Assembly: GCA_903885605.1 (NCBI GenBank)
Contig: CAISJD010000120.1
Coordinates: 1 to 61,202, forward strand
Reading direction: 5' to 3'
Length of the DNA stretch: 61,202 nt
Source: an uncultured Chthonomonas sp.
GTDB taxonomy: Bacteria > Armatimonadota > Chthonomonadetes > Chthonomonadales > CAJBBX01
Position numbers and translations under genes: made by a program. Below, in pieces: positions 32,537-40,523 of this stretch (the first letter of the stretch is position 1; each line of letters starts with the position of its first letter). A model generated the notes under the pieces. That model worked only from the letters and a program-made list of their open reading frames with translations, ran no database searches and was not told where the DNA came from.

Positions 32537-34083
32537 TGTTCTACCTCGCTGGAGCCGGCGGCTCCACCGGGCTCGGCGCCTGCCGAGCTCCCGGGGATGC
32601 GGCTCGCTCCGGCCTGCGGCGCCCCGCCCTGCGGCGGGGCCGTCGGTGCGCCAACCGCGATGATCCTTGGGAATGCCGCGTAGTAGTCGCGCGAGATGGT
32701 CTCACGACGGACGGGCTTGCCGGGTTGCTCAACCACGCGCAACGTGGTGACGCGACATCCGGCGTGCCCCTTCTCAACCACCTTGCGGACGCCGGGCGGC
32801 AACGTCCTGTCCGCGAGCGTCTTTGTGGCCTGAGGCCATTTTGATACCCCGGTCTGGACGATGGAGACCCGCTTGCCCGGGCTCGGAGTGCCGAGCAAGC
32901 GTACTTCGACGTGCCCGCCACGGACCTGGGCCATCACTGCCAGCGGCCCTGACGAGCGGTTCCTGAACCGGAAGTCGACAACGCCGTAGGCAACCGTAGC
33001 GTCCAGGCCGGCCGGCACATAGGCGACCGGCGTGCCGTGGTGCGATCGGGACACGATCTCCATATCAGCCAGGAGGGCCGCATTGTAGATGGTGCTCGAT
33101 ACCTGGCAGATGCCGCCGCCGATACCAGGCTTGTAGACGCCGCGAACGATCACCATGGCGGTCCGGAAGCCGCCATCCTCTTCCCTGGGCCCGACCACGT
33201 CGTTATATGCAAAGACGTCGCCGGGTGCGAGGATGTGCCCGTTGATTCTGCGGCAGGCAACCACAAGGTTCTGCGTCCGGTCGGCATTTCGAGCGTAGCG
33301 CGTTCGGTACTGCGCCACGACCTCCCACGGGCCGCCACCCGCAGACTGGCTCACGCGGGGATCAACCACCCGGGAGACCACGCGAACCGAGGGATCGGGC
33401 AGGTTCGTCTCAGGCGTTCCGGTTGCTGACGGCGTGACCGCCTTCAGCACAGGGCCAAGCGCCAGCGCCGTGGTCTCAGCGTCCAGTTCGAGGCCCGGCT
33501 TCGATGACGTGACGCGGTTGCCGCCGACATCCTCTATCAGGCGGGAGTCGACCGGCAGCCTCTGCAACGGCCCGGCAAACAGCCGGCGCAGTTCGTGGGC
33601 GGTCCTGGCCTTGTCGACCTTCCAAACCCAGGGCACATTGACGGGCTTCTCGCCGGAGACCGCCGTGGCCAGGTACTCAAAAACGGAGACGGCGCTTCCG
33701 ATGCCCATGGCCGCACGGAGCGTGGCTTCGATGTCGAGGGTGTACCCCAGAGCCGCCACCGTGGTACGCCGCGTCCGCCTGGAGGCCGAGCCTGGCGTGG
33801 GCGTGAGCTCGGCAGTCGCAGCCTCGCGGCGATCAGCCCACTCCTGCAGGACGCGACGCGCCTCCGGCTCACTGAGGCCGCCTACCTGGATGCCCGCCAC
33901 ACGGACCGAGGCGTGCAGCCGGTCGCCCTGAGGCATCTTCACGGCCGCGCCCGCGCCCACCAGCGCCGCGACGAGCAGGGCAACGGGAAGCCACACGCGT
34001 GTCACGCGGTTGGCTCTTGCTTCAGATCGGCGACGACGATATGCACGGCGAATGCCGGCCGGCTGACGGCTATACGCACCCAT
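32533..34083 (-). CDS. VanW family protein
   Basis: 516 residues: one N-terminal membrane helix (VWLPVALLVAALVGAGAAV), two extracellular PG_binding_4/YoaR-type domains (about 55-290, containing GLSEPEARRVLQEW), and a C-terminal VanW domain. Key VanW blocks are NLVVACRRINGHILAPGDVFAYN, GGFRTAMVIVRGVYKPGIGGGICQVSSTIYNAAL and VAYGVVDFRFRNRSSGPL. VanW proteins accompany peptidoglycan remodelling or vancomycin-type resistance loci, but the activity is unproven. It lies between alr and the carboxypeptidase-like gene in one leftward operon with overlapping ends. Confidence 0.92.
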   Translation of the reverse strand: MGAYSRQPAGIRRAYRRRRSEARANRVTRVWLPVALLVAALVGAGAAVKMPQGDRLHASVRVAGIQVGGLSEPEARRVLQEWADRREAATAELTPTPGSASRRTRRTTVAALGYTLDIEATLRAAMGIGSAVSVFEYLATAVSGEKPVNVPWVWKVDKARTAHELRRLFAGPLQRLPVDSRLIEDVGGNRVTSSKPGLELDAETTALALGPVLKAVTPSATGTPETNLPDPSVRVVSRVVDPRVSQSAGGGPWEVVAQYRTRYARNADRTQNLVVACRRINGHILAPGDVFAYNDVVGPREEDGGFRTAMVIVRGVYKPGIGGGICQVSSTIYNAALLADMEIVSRSHHGTPVAYVPAGLDATVAYGVVDFRFRNRSSGPLAVMAQVRGGHVEVRLLGTPSPGKRVSIVQTGVSKWPQATKTLADRTLPPGVRKVVEKGHAGCRVTTLRVVEQPGKPVRRETISRDYYAAFPRIIAVGAPTAPPQGGAPQAGASRIPGSSAGAEPGGAAGSSEVEQ

Positions 34084-34084
34084 G

Positions 34085-35194
34085 TCATCCTAAGTATACG
34101 CGAGGAAGTAGCGCCGACGTAGGCACTCGGAGGCATGGCGCCTCCGCGATCGATCCAGCGACCACCTCCGGCAGGTCCGTGACATCGGCAACTACCATGT
34201 TCATCGCCACGCGCCCCAGAACCTGGGCGGGCTTGCCGTCGAACAACACATGGAGGCTCCGGCGCCAGCGATCCATGGCAAACCGTAGCGGACTCCGCCG
34301 CATGACGGGCCCGATCGGCGCCAGGGTGAACCCGTCGCCGAAACCCAGAGGCAGCACGGCGGTCCGGGTGGGCCTCCGGGCGGTCCACTCGCCGCCATAC
34401 CCCACTCTGGCCCCCCTGGGCAGCTGCCTGACCTGTAGCACGCGCGCCTTGAGGGCCCAGGTTCGGCGCAGATCCGGCAAGCGCGGCGCCGCGGGTGAGG
34501 GGCTCTGACCGTACAGCAGCGTACCCACGCGGACCATCGTATAGCGGCTCTCAGGGAACAGCATGAGGCCGGCGCTGTTCAACACATGCACCTGAACCGT
34601 GCCGGATGATGCCGCCTGCACCGCGCCGACCAAGCTGCCGAACAGCTTAAGCTGAGAGCGGCAGAGCGGCAGGTCGGCTTCAGCGGCGTTCGGAAGGTGT
34701 GCGTAGACGCCCTCCAGCCGCAGGCCGGGCGTCCCGCCCACAGCAGAGGCCACGACGCCGACTTCGGCAGGGAGGGCGCCGAGCCGACCCATACCTACGT
34801 CGATCTTCAGGTGGAGGGCAAGGGGCTCTGCGCCGGACGGCCTCCCGGAGGCAAGGGCAGCCACGTCCTCCGCGCACGTTACGGTGCAGTCCACGGATAA
34901 CTCGCGCGCGGCCGCGGCGTTCGCGGCCTCGATCGGTGTGAGGACGAGGACACGGGTTCCTACGCCCGCCGACCGCAGGGCCGCCGCCTCGGAGAGCCTG
35001 GAGACGCCGATCCACCTCGCGCCGGCGGCCTCGAACGCCAGGGCGGCGCCCACGGCGCCGTGGCCGTACCCGTTGCCCTTGACCACGGCCATCACGTCGA
35101 CGCCCGCGCCTGCCCTCTCGGCCACCAGCCGGTAGTTGTGCGCTAGCGCGCCGCGATCAACCTCCACCCAGGCGTCGGGCCTTACCTCAACCAT
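34085..35194 (-). CDS. alr: Alanine racemase, C-terminally shortened variant
   Basis: 369 residues; makes D-alanine for peptidoglycan. PLP-lysine Lys39 is in AVVKGNGYGHG, the catalytic tyrosine Tyr266 in RVGYGGEW, and HLKIDVGMGRLG and RVGTLLYGQSP are intact. After the GFGDG loop the canonical GR(V/I)(C/S)MD block reads GRVAMNM. The following strand-loop segment (normally GDEVVLIG...EEIA) is missing: LPEVV runs directly into AGSIAEAPCLRVPTSALLPR. Roughly 25-30 residues are absent at the C-terminus. It overlaps femAB by eight bases. It is probably functional, but the dimer interface may differ. Confidence 0.9.
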   Translation of the reverse strand: MVEVRPDAWVEVDRGALAHNYRLVAERAGAGVDVMAVVKGNGYGHGAVGAALAFEAAGARWIGVSRLSEAAALRSAGVGTRVLVLTPIEAANAAAARELSVDCTVTCAEDVAALASGRPSGAEPLALHLKIDVGMGRLGALPAEVGVVASAVGGTPGLRLEGVYAHLPNAAEADLPLCRSQLKLFGSLVGAVQAASSGTVQVHVLNSAGLMLFPESRYTMVRVGTLLYGQSPSPAAPRLPDLRRTWALKARVLQVRQLPRGARVGYGGEWTARRPTRTAVLPLGFGDGFTLAPIGPVMRRSPLRFAMDRWRRSLHVLFDGKPAQVLGRVAMNMVVADVTDLPEVVAGSIAEAPCLRVPTSALLPRVYLG

Positions 35195-36272
35195 GGGCAG
35201 CGGGCTCCCCTTCCCGGGCCGCCCGCTTCAGGAGCGCCCGCACACGGGGCAGGGCGATGGTCCAGAGCCAGTACCACGCCGGCGACACCACGAGGTCGAG
35301 TTCGCCGATGTACTCCACGAAGCGCGGCGAGAACCCCTCTTTGAACCGATTGAGGCCCTCCAGATGCTCGTCTGCACCGCCTCCTCGCCTGGGGCTGACG
35401 CCGCGGAAATCGTACCAACGGAAGCCTGCATCGCGGGCGCGCTGGATGAGCCGCCACTGCATCAGGTGGTTGGGCATGACGTTGCGGTGCTCGTTGGACG
35501 AGGCGCCGTAGAGGTACCACGCGCGGTCGCCCAGGGTCAGCACCAGCGCGCCGCTGACTGCGGCGCCTTCGAAGCTCGCCTGCGCCAGCCAGATGCGGCC
35601 ATCCGGGCTGAGTTCGTCCCACATGGCCTCAAAATAGGCTAGCGAACGCACTCGGAACCCGTCCCGCCGAGACGTCTCCTGGAGGAGGCGATAGAACTCC
35701 GGGAGATCGGCGCGGCCGAGGTCTGTGCGGACCTCCACGCCCTTGCGCTCCGCCAGGCGGATGTTGTAGCGCCACTTGGGCTTGAAAGAGGCCAGCAGCT
35801 CCTCATCATCACGGCCGAGGTCCAGCTGCATGACGCACAGGGGTTGTGTGCCACCAAACCCGCCCGCGTCGACGGGCCTGAACCCCGCGGCCGCAAGGTT
35901 GGCGGCTCCGAGCTCGCACGGGCGCTCTAGCGGCGGATCGACCTTGACGAGGATGGCTCCGCGCCGCCGGGCGATGCGCACCAACTCGGAGCCGAGCCAG
36001 GCCACCAATGGCGCGTCGTCAAGGTCCATCACGGGCCCGCGCGGAGCATAGAGGATCGACCGGCCCACGCCGGGCAGCTTCCGCTCCAACAGCGATACCG
36101 CTCCACGGACAACGCCGTCATCCTCGACGAGGAGCCTCAGGGGCGTCCAGCCGCTCCGAGCCTTGAGGTCGCCCCAGGCATAGGTCTGGAGCACATCGCC
36201 CGAAGGATGTGCCTCGACGAAGCCATCAAAGAGAGGCCGATCGGTCTCGGATGCGGTGCGGAGTGCCAGCAT
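35187..36272 (-). CDS. FemAB/FemX-like peptidoglycan aminoacyl ligase (GNAT fold)
   Basis: 361-residue protein of the FemAB superfamily (tandem GNAT-like domains). Landmarks are GDVLQTYAWGDLKARSGW, SILYAPRGPVMD, KWRYNIRLAERKGVEV, ALVLTLGDRAWYLYGASSNEHRN and WRLIQRARDAGFRWYDFRG. These enzymes use aminoacyl-tRNA to add amino acids to peptidoglycan precursors, although some family members modify other substrates. The ATG at 36272 is at the domain start; no good Shine-Dalgarno is visible. It heads the alr-vanW operon, consistent with peptidoglycan cross-bridge work. Confidence 0.88.
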   Translation of the reverse strand: MLALRTASETDRPLFDGFVEAHPSGDVLQTYAWGDLKARSGWTPLRLLVEDDGVVRGAVSLLERKLPGVGRSILYAPRGPVMDLDDAPLVAWLGSELVRIARRRGAILVKVDPPLERPCELGAANLAAAGFRPVDAGGFGGTQPLCVMQLDLGRDDEELLASFKPKWRYNIRLAERKGVEVRTDLGRADLPEFYRLLQETSRRDGFRVRSLAYFEAMWDELSPDGRIWLAQASFEGAAVSGALVLTLGDRAWYLYGASSNEHRNVMPNHLMQWRLIQRARDAGFRWYDFRGVSPRRGGGADEHLEGLNRFKEGFSPRFVEYIGELDLVVSPAWYWLWTIALPRVRALLKRAAREGEPAAHG

Positions 36273-36355
36273 AGGTGTTGGTTGGTGCGGAAGGGAGCAG
36301 CTAACGGCCGGTAACGACTCGGGGCGCCCGAGCCCGTGGCCCGCGCGCCCCAGAA

Positions 36356-36431
36356 TGGTAGCGGAGGTGGGAGTCGAACCCACGACCTAACGATTATGAG
36401 CCGTTCGCTCTAACCACTGAGCCACTCCGCC
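36356..36431 (-). tRNA. tRNA-Met (CAT)
   Basis: Minus-strand cloverleaf: acceptor GGCGGAG/CTCCGCT (G1-U72 wobble), D arm GCTC...GAGC, anticodon stem AACGG/TCGTT with loop CTCATAA (anticodon CAT), T arm GTGGG-TTCGACT-CCCAC, discriminator A, CCA encoded at 36356-36358. It lacks the GGG/CCC anticodon stem of an initiator tRNA. It could also be tRNA-Ile2 (lysidine-modified CAT), but I favour elongator Met. Confidence 0.88.
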
Positions 36432-36443
36432 ACAGCGTAGGCC

Positions 36444-36449
36444 ATTATA
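36444..36449 (-). promoter_or_regulatory. TATAAT box of tRNA-Met
   Basis: TATAAT on the minus strand, about 12 bases upstream of the tRNA-Met 5' end, in the extended context GCGGGTATAAT. No good -35 hexamer is visible. Confidence 0.5.
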
Positions 36450-36480
36450 CCCGCAACTCGGCCTCTGGCCCATGCCTTCG

Positions 36481-36831
36481 CTACAACAGGCCAGGCGGAA
36501 GCCCCATGCCACCGGTCAAGCCCTGCATCCGCCGCGACTGCTCGGCGTCCGCGGCCTCCTGGGCCTCTCGCACCGCCGTGACGATCAGGTCCTGAAGCAT
36601 CTCAACGTCATCAGGGTCGACGGCTTCCGGCTTGATAACGACCTCGAGGAGGCGACCCTTGCCGTTCACCACGGCCTTCACCGCGCCACCGCCCGACGTG
36701 GTCTCCACGCGCTCCTTCTCCAGCTCCTCCTGGGCGGCCGCCATGTCCTCTTGCATCTTCTGGGCCTGGCGCAGCAGCTTGCTCATATCACCCAGTCCGC
36801 CGAAGCCGCCACGTCCAATACCGCGTCCCAT
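36481..36831 (-). CDS. ybaB: YbaB/EbfC nucleoid-associated protein
   Basis: 116-residue DNA-binding protein of the YbaB/EbfC family. The core is LRQAQKMQEDMAAAQEELEKERVE followed by the beta-strand block GGGAVKAVVNGKGRLLEVVIKPEAVDPDDVEMLQDLIVTAV, with the usual alpha-helical ends. The Gly-rich N-terminus (MGRGIGRGGFGGLG) and a GGMGLPPG tail are lineage-specific. AAGGAGG precedes the ATG. It is immediately downstream of dnaX, the conserved dnaX-ybaB pairing; recR is not in this window. The function is not essential, but it shapes nucleoid DNA and recombination. Confidence 0.95.
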   Translation of the reverse strand: MGRGIGRGGFGGLGDMSKLLRQAQKMQEDMAAAQEELEKERVETTSGGGAVKAVVNGKGRLLEVVIKPEAVDPDDVEMLQDLIVTAVREAQEAADAEQSRRMQGLTGGMGLPPGLL

Positions 36832-36877
36832 TCCGTCCTCCTTGGAAAGCCGCGAGGGGCGATGCCGCCCACGACGA

Positions 36878-38587
36878 TCAGTCTAGGGGTTTCCCGTCCA
36901 GATGCTCCACAACCAGGTCGACCAGCCAACCTGCAGGCTTCGACGGCGCGTTCTCCTGCACGGGGTCCGACAGTGTGAGCTGAGTAGGCGGCCCAGCGGG
37001 CGCCGCCTCGGAGGCCGCGGCCCCGGCCTCCACACAGCGAACCTTGAGCCCCTGCACCCGCAACTCGTCGCAAATGCTCTGTTCCAGCACCTGCCGCCCC
37101 GCGGGCCGGTCGGCGCGAGAAAGCTGGAAGGCATTCTGGAAGGAGATCGTTATGGTCCGGCCGTCAAAATCGGCCACCGTCTCCTCGCCGAAGATGGCTG
37201 CGGCCGCCCGGGACGCCTGTTTTAGCCGCTCTCGCACGCGGGGCCAAGCGCGGCGGATCACGGCAATCGTCACATCGCCCGGCACCGGTCCCGACAGAGC
37301 GGCCTCCGGCGCCGAGGGGCGGGCCGGCGCGGCGTCCGGCGCAGAAGGCTGAACCACGGGTGCAGGCGGCGGCGCGGGTCGCGAAGGCGGCGGTGCGGGG
37401 TTCGGCGCGCCAGGCGGAGCGGTGGCCGGTTGGCTCTGCCGCACGGCAGGCTGAGCTGCGCGAGCCGGTGCAGGAGCGTGGCCGGCATCCAGTGCCGACG
37501 GCGCCAGCGACCAGAGGGCCCGCTCCAGCAGTAGCCTGTGCTGGTTGGTGAAGCGCAAATCGCGCTCTGCCGCACCCAGCACGTCAAGCATGGCAAGGAG
37601 CTGGTCGGGGCGGAACCTCGATGCCTGGTCCCTGAGCAAGGCGAAACGCTCAGGCGAACAGCTGGGGAGCGCCTCCGGCCCTGCGGCGATGCGGGCCACG
37701 AGCATATCGCGCAGCGTGCCCTGCAGGGCCGACAGGATCTGGCGAACATCCTTACCGGTCTCCACCAGCTCGCCCGCCTTCACGAAGACCGCGTGCAGAT
37801 CGTCCGAAGCGACGGCGTCCAGCAGTTCGTACATCGTCTCCGGGCCCACGGAACCGATGGCGCGATGCACCACCTCAAGGTCCAGGCCGCCGTCGGAGAA
37901 GGCGAGCACCTGCTCCAGGATGCTCAGCGAATCGCGGAAAGACCCCTCGCCTGCCTGCGCGATGGCGGCCAGGGCTTCGGGCGTGCACTCGATCTGCTCG
38001 GCTGTCACCACGCGCTCCAGGTTCCTCACCAGGTCGGGTAACGTGCCGCGGCGGAAGTCCAGCCTCTGGCACCGGGACCGAATGGTGATGGGCACCTTAT
38101 GCGCCTCGGTGGTAGCCAGGACGAAGATCACGTGGCTCGGCGGCTCCTCGATGGTCTTGAGCAGGGAGTCGAAGGCCTTCAGCGAGAGGTCGTGGACTTC
38201 GTCAATGATATAGATCTTTTTCCGCGATTCGGCAGGGGCATAGCGGGCGTTCTCGATGATCTTCTCGCGGACATCGTCGATGCCCGTCTCGGAGGCAGCG
38301 TCCATCTCGATGACATCGATGGCCGTGCCCTCGCGGATGCGCGTACACGAGGGGCACTCGCCGCACGGGTCAGGCGTGGGCCCCGGCGCGGCCATGCAGT
38401 TGAGGGCGCGAGCCAGGAGCCGCGCGGTCGTCGTCTTGCCGCAACCCCGCGGCCCACAGAAGAGGTAGGCGTGCCCTAGCCGACCCGAGCGGATGGCGTT
38501 GCGCAGCACCGTGGTGACATGGTCCTGCCCAATCAACTCGGCGAAGCTCTGGGACCGATACTTGCGGTACAGCGCGACGTAGGCCAT
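36878..38587 (-). CDS. dnaX: DNA polymerase III subunit gamma/tau
   Basis: 569-residue clamp-loader subunit. Walker A is GPRGCGKTT (45-53), zinc cysteines are 64, 75, 78 and 81 (CGECPSC), and Walker B is IIDEVHDLS (about 127). Sensor-type motifs and LDVLGAAERDLRFTNQHRLL follow in domain III. A proline-rich linker (APPGAPNPAPPPSRPAPPPAP) leads to a tau-specific C-terminal region. The ATG at 38587 gives MAYVALYRKYR, the family N-terminus; the frame upstream enters the SRP RNA gene. I saw no A AAA AAG slip site. Its neighbourhood, SRP RNA upstream and ybaB downstream, is ancestral. Confidence 0.96.
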   Translation of the reverse strand: MAYVALYRKYRSQSFAELIGQDHVTTVLRNAIRSGRLGHAYLFCGPRGCGKTTTARLLARALNCMAAPGPTPDPCGECPSCTRIREGTAIDVIEMDAASETGIDDVREKIIENARYAPAESRKKIYIIDEVHDLSLKAFDSLLKTIEEPPSHVIFVLATTEAHKVPITIRSRCQRLDFRRGTLPDLVRNLERVVTAEQIECTPEALAAIAQAGEGSFRDSLSILEQVLAFSDGGLDLEVVHRAIGSVGPETMYELLDAVASDDLHAVFVKAGELVETGKDVRQILSALQGTLRDMLVARIAAGPEALPSCSPERFALLRDQASRFRPDQLLAMLDVLGAAERDLRFTNQHRLLLERALWSLAPSALDAGHAPAPARAAQPAVRQSQPATAPPGAPNPAPPPSRPAPPPAPVVQPSAPDAAPARPSAPEAALSGPVPGDVTIAVIRRAWPRVRERLKQASRAAAAIFGEETVADFDGRTITISFQNAFQLSRADRPAGRQVLEQSICDELRVQGLKVRCVEAGAAASEAAPAGPPTQLTLSDPVQENAPSKPAGWLVDLVVEHLDGKPLD

Positions 38588-38646
38588 GGCAGACTCCGCG
38601 GTGGCCGTGCCGGAGCGCGACGGCGCAGCGAAGACGAGAAGAAGGT

Positions 38647-38917
38647 GATCGTGCACCCGGCCTTTGTTGCGCCTACGCCCGGGAGCAACGCGGAACGACT
38701 ACGGCGAGGGAGTCACGCGGCACTCGGGAAGTCATGCTTAGTGCTGCTGCCTTCCGGCTCTGACACGGTTCACATGCTTGCCGATGCGCGGAGCCAAGCC
38801 ATGAACGCCGCCCGCGGATGTTGAACCAGGTTGTGGACGCACCGGGGGCCGGGAGTTCAACCCCGCTATAGCGGATTGCGGGTACAGGGCACCGCTGGCT
38901 CCCCATCTAGCACGATC
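38647..38917 (-). ncRNA. ffs: Signal recognition particle RNA, large form with Alu domain
   Basis: 271 nt on the minus strand, bounded by a perfect closing helix (GATCGTGC at the 5' end, GCACGATC at the 3' end). The helix-8 core is unmistakable: GTGTCAGAGCCGGAAGGCAG then CAGCAC, with the GGAA tetraloop. The 5' half contains the Alu-type sequence GTGCTAGATGGGGAG, AGCGGTGCCCTGTACC and CGCAATCCGCTATAGC, closely matching the layout of the Bacillus subtilis scRNA from memory. It lies 59 bases upstream of dnaX. A CATAAT box is about ten bases before the 5' end. Confidence 0.93.
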
Positions 38918-38980
38918 CCCTTATTATGGCACCCTAACGGTGGATTGGCCCATGCCCACGGTGCGGCTACGCACGCAAAA

Positions 38981-39011
38981 GGGGCAGCGCAGCAAGAGCC
39001 TGCGCCGCCCC
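38981..39011 (-). terminator. Intrinsic terminator after the TPR-like gene
   Basis: 12-bp stem (GGGGCAGCGCAG with CTGCGCCGCCCC, one mismatch) followed on the minus strand by TTTTGCG, i.e. a short T-tract. It lies 26 bases after the stop of the leftward TPR-like gene and before the SRP RNA. Confidence 0.75.
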
Positions 39012-39036
39012 GAAACAGACAGACCGGCAGACGTAG

Positions 39037-40509
39037 CTACTTCGCCGGTCCCGGCTCAGCCATCACGCGGGCGTACTCCTCGTTGCTGACTACGGCGCTC
39101 TCCGGGATGGAGCCTCCGAAGACCTGCTCGCGGGTGATCCGATAGACCTTGCGGATCCAGCGGACCTCAGGCTGCAGGGACGAGTCTGTCCAGAGGTACT
39201 TCGGGTCGGCCATCCCCTCGCCGCTCCAGCCGAAGCGGTCCTGGATGAAGGGCGATGTAGCCCTCGGATTGAACTCGAACACGAGGTAGTAGATGTTGCT
39301 CTTGAAGCTGTACATCTTGGGATCCTTGCTCATGTCGATCTTGCGGCCGAAGGTGCCGGCCCGGACCGAGTGCTGGTCCAGCATGAGCGTCTGATCCTGG
39401 TTGATGTCGAACGTGAACTCCTTCAGCTGGGCGGTCCGGTAGCTGTCATCATGAAGCCGAACCGTGACCCGCGCGCCGTCGCCGACGTTGAAACGGCCCT
39501 TCACCTCAAGCACCTTGGGCGCCGTGAAGAGCGGGCGCGCATCGAACGCAGTGTTCCACGTAGGCTCGATGGCCGGCGGCCGGGGTGCGCCCACGGCCAT
39601 GGCCGGAGCGGAGAGGCCCGCCTTGGCGTAGGCTGACTGCTTCTGGGATACCTCACTGCCGGTCACGAAGACGAACGTGTCGCGGCTCAGGGGCTCACCG
39701 GTCTCCCGGTTAACGCCCTTGCCCACCTTGGCGTCCACTTCCCAGTCGAGCTCATGCTTGTAGCGGCTAAAGATGCGCTTCTGCGTGAGCTCCAGGTTGT
39801 GGACCTCGCTGCCCCGGACGTTTCGCCGAGAGAAGTCCGTAGGGTTCTTCTTGACGAAGTCCTCGGACATGGCCAGAGCCTTCTTCCAGATATCGACCGA
39901 CTCCTCAAGGCGCCCCAGCCTGGCCAGCGAGTGCGCCAGCTGATGCCACACAAACATCGGCACCGGCGCCTTCGCCTGCCCGCGCTCGTCGGCTCCGTGG
40001 CGGGTTGACGCCTTGCGGTACCAGTACTCAGCCCGGGCGAAGTCCTTGATCTTGTCCGAGTTCTGCCACCCCAACTCGAACGCAATGTCGTAAATCTCCG
40101 GGTTGTTTGCGTCGCCCTCTTCGAGCAGGCGCTGGGACGCCGGTATGTACCGACGATCCGATCGCTCGCTGGAGTCCGTGAAGTTGTACGCCAGGTGCCA
40201 TGCGCCTGTGATATAGACATCCAGCTGGTGCGGATCGAGCCAGGTCACCATGCGGACGATGGGCAGGATCGCGTCATAGTCGCCCGAGTGGAAGAACTCG
40301 TCGGCGCGGACCCACAGGAGGCCGGCGACCGCCTGCTGGAGACCGAGCAACGGCCCCAGCACGAACTCCCCGGACAGGCCCTGAAACGCGGTCTTCTGGC
40401 CCTTGTTGATCTCCCGAACCGACGGGTCAATGGCCGCTTGTAGGAACATCGTGGCGATGAGAAGCGGAATGACGGCGAGGCCCAGGTTTCTCCGTGTTGA
40501 AGCCTTCAT
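39037..40509 (-). CDS. Membrane-anchored TPR-like protein, unknown function
   Basis: 490 residues with an N-terminal signal anchor (LGLAVIPLLIATMFLQAAI). The middle is helical-repeat-like, with aromatic/Ala TPR spacing (ADEFFHSGDYDAILPIVRM, DFARAEYWYRKAST, LAHSLARLGRLEESVDIWKKAL). The C-terminal 200 residues are beta-rich (VLEVKGRFNVGDGARVTVRL). It follows the ABC-2 permease by 14 bases in one leftward operon, so it is probably an auxiliary factor of that transporter. ATG with GGAGG upstream. No enzyme motif; a named family is not recognised. Confidence 0.72.
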   Translation of the reverse strand: MKASTRRNLGLAVIPLLIATMFLQAAIDPSVREINKGQKTAFQGLSGEFVLGPLLGLQQAVAGLLWVRADEFFHSGDYDAILPIVRMVTWLDPHQLDVYITGAWHLAYNFTDSSERSDRRYIPASQRLLEEGDANNPEIYDIAFELGWQNSDKIKDFARAEYWYRKASTRHGADERGQAKAPVPMFVWHQLAHSLARLGRLEESVDIWKKALAMSEDFVKKNPTDFSRRNVRGSEVHNLELTQKRIFSRYKHELDWEVDAKVGKGVNRETGEPLSRDTFVFVTGSEVSQKQSAYAKAGLSAPAMAVGAPRPPAIEPTWNTAFDARPLFTAPKVLEVKGRFNVGDGARVTVRLHDDSYRTAQLKEFTFDINQDQTLMLDQHSVRAGTFGRKIDMSKDPKMYSFKSNIYYLVFEFNPRATSPFIQDRFGWSGEGMADPKYLWTDSSLQPEVRWIRKVYRITREQVFGGSIPESAVVSNEEYARVMAEPGPAK

Positions 40510-40523
40510 ACAACGCGCCTCCG

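Noticed and set aside
34085-34200. Frameshift inside alr to explain the short C-terminus
   Set aside because: Other frames in this stretch do not restore the missing GDEVV-type sequence, so deletion fits better.
38588-38656. Longer dnaX start at 38656
   Set aside because: It would add 23 residues without family similarity and enter the SRP RNA gene. MAYVALYRKYR at 38587 has a ribosome site.
38700-38830. Short 4.5S-type SRP RNA only
   Set aside because: The helix-8 core alone would fit a 100-nt RNA, but the outer complementarity (GATCGTGC/GCACGATC) and the Alu-like 5' half show a long form.
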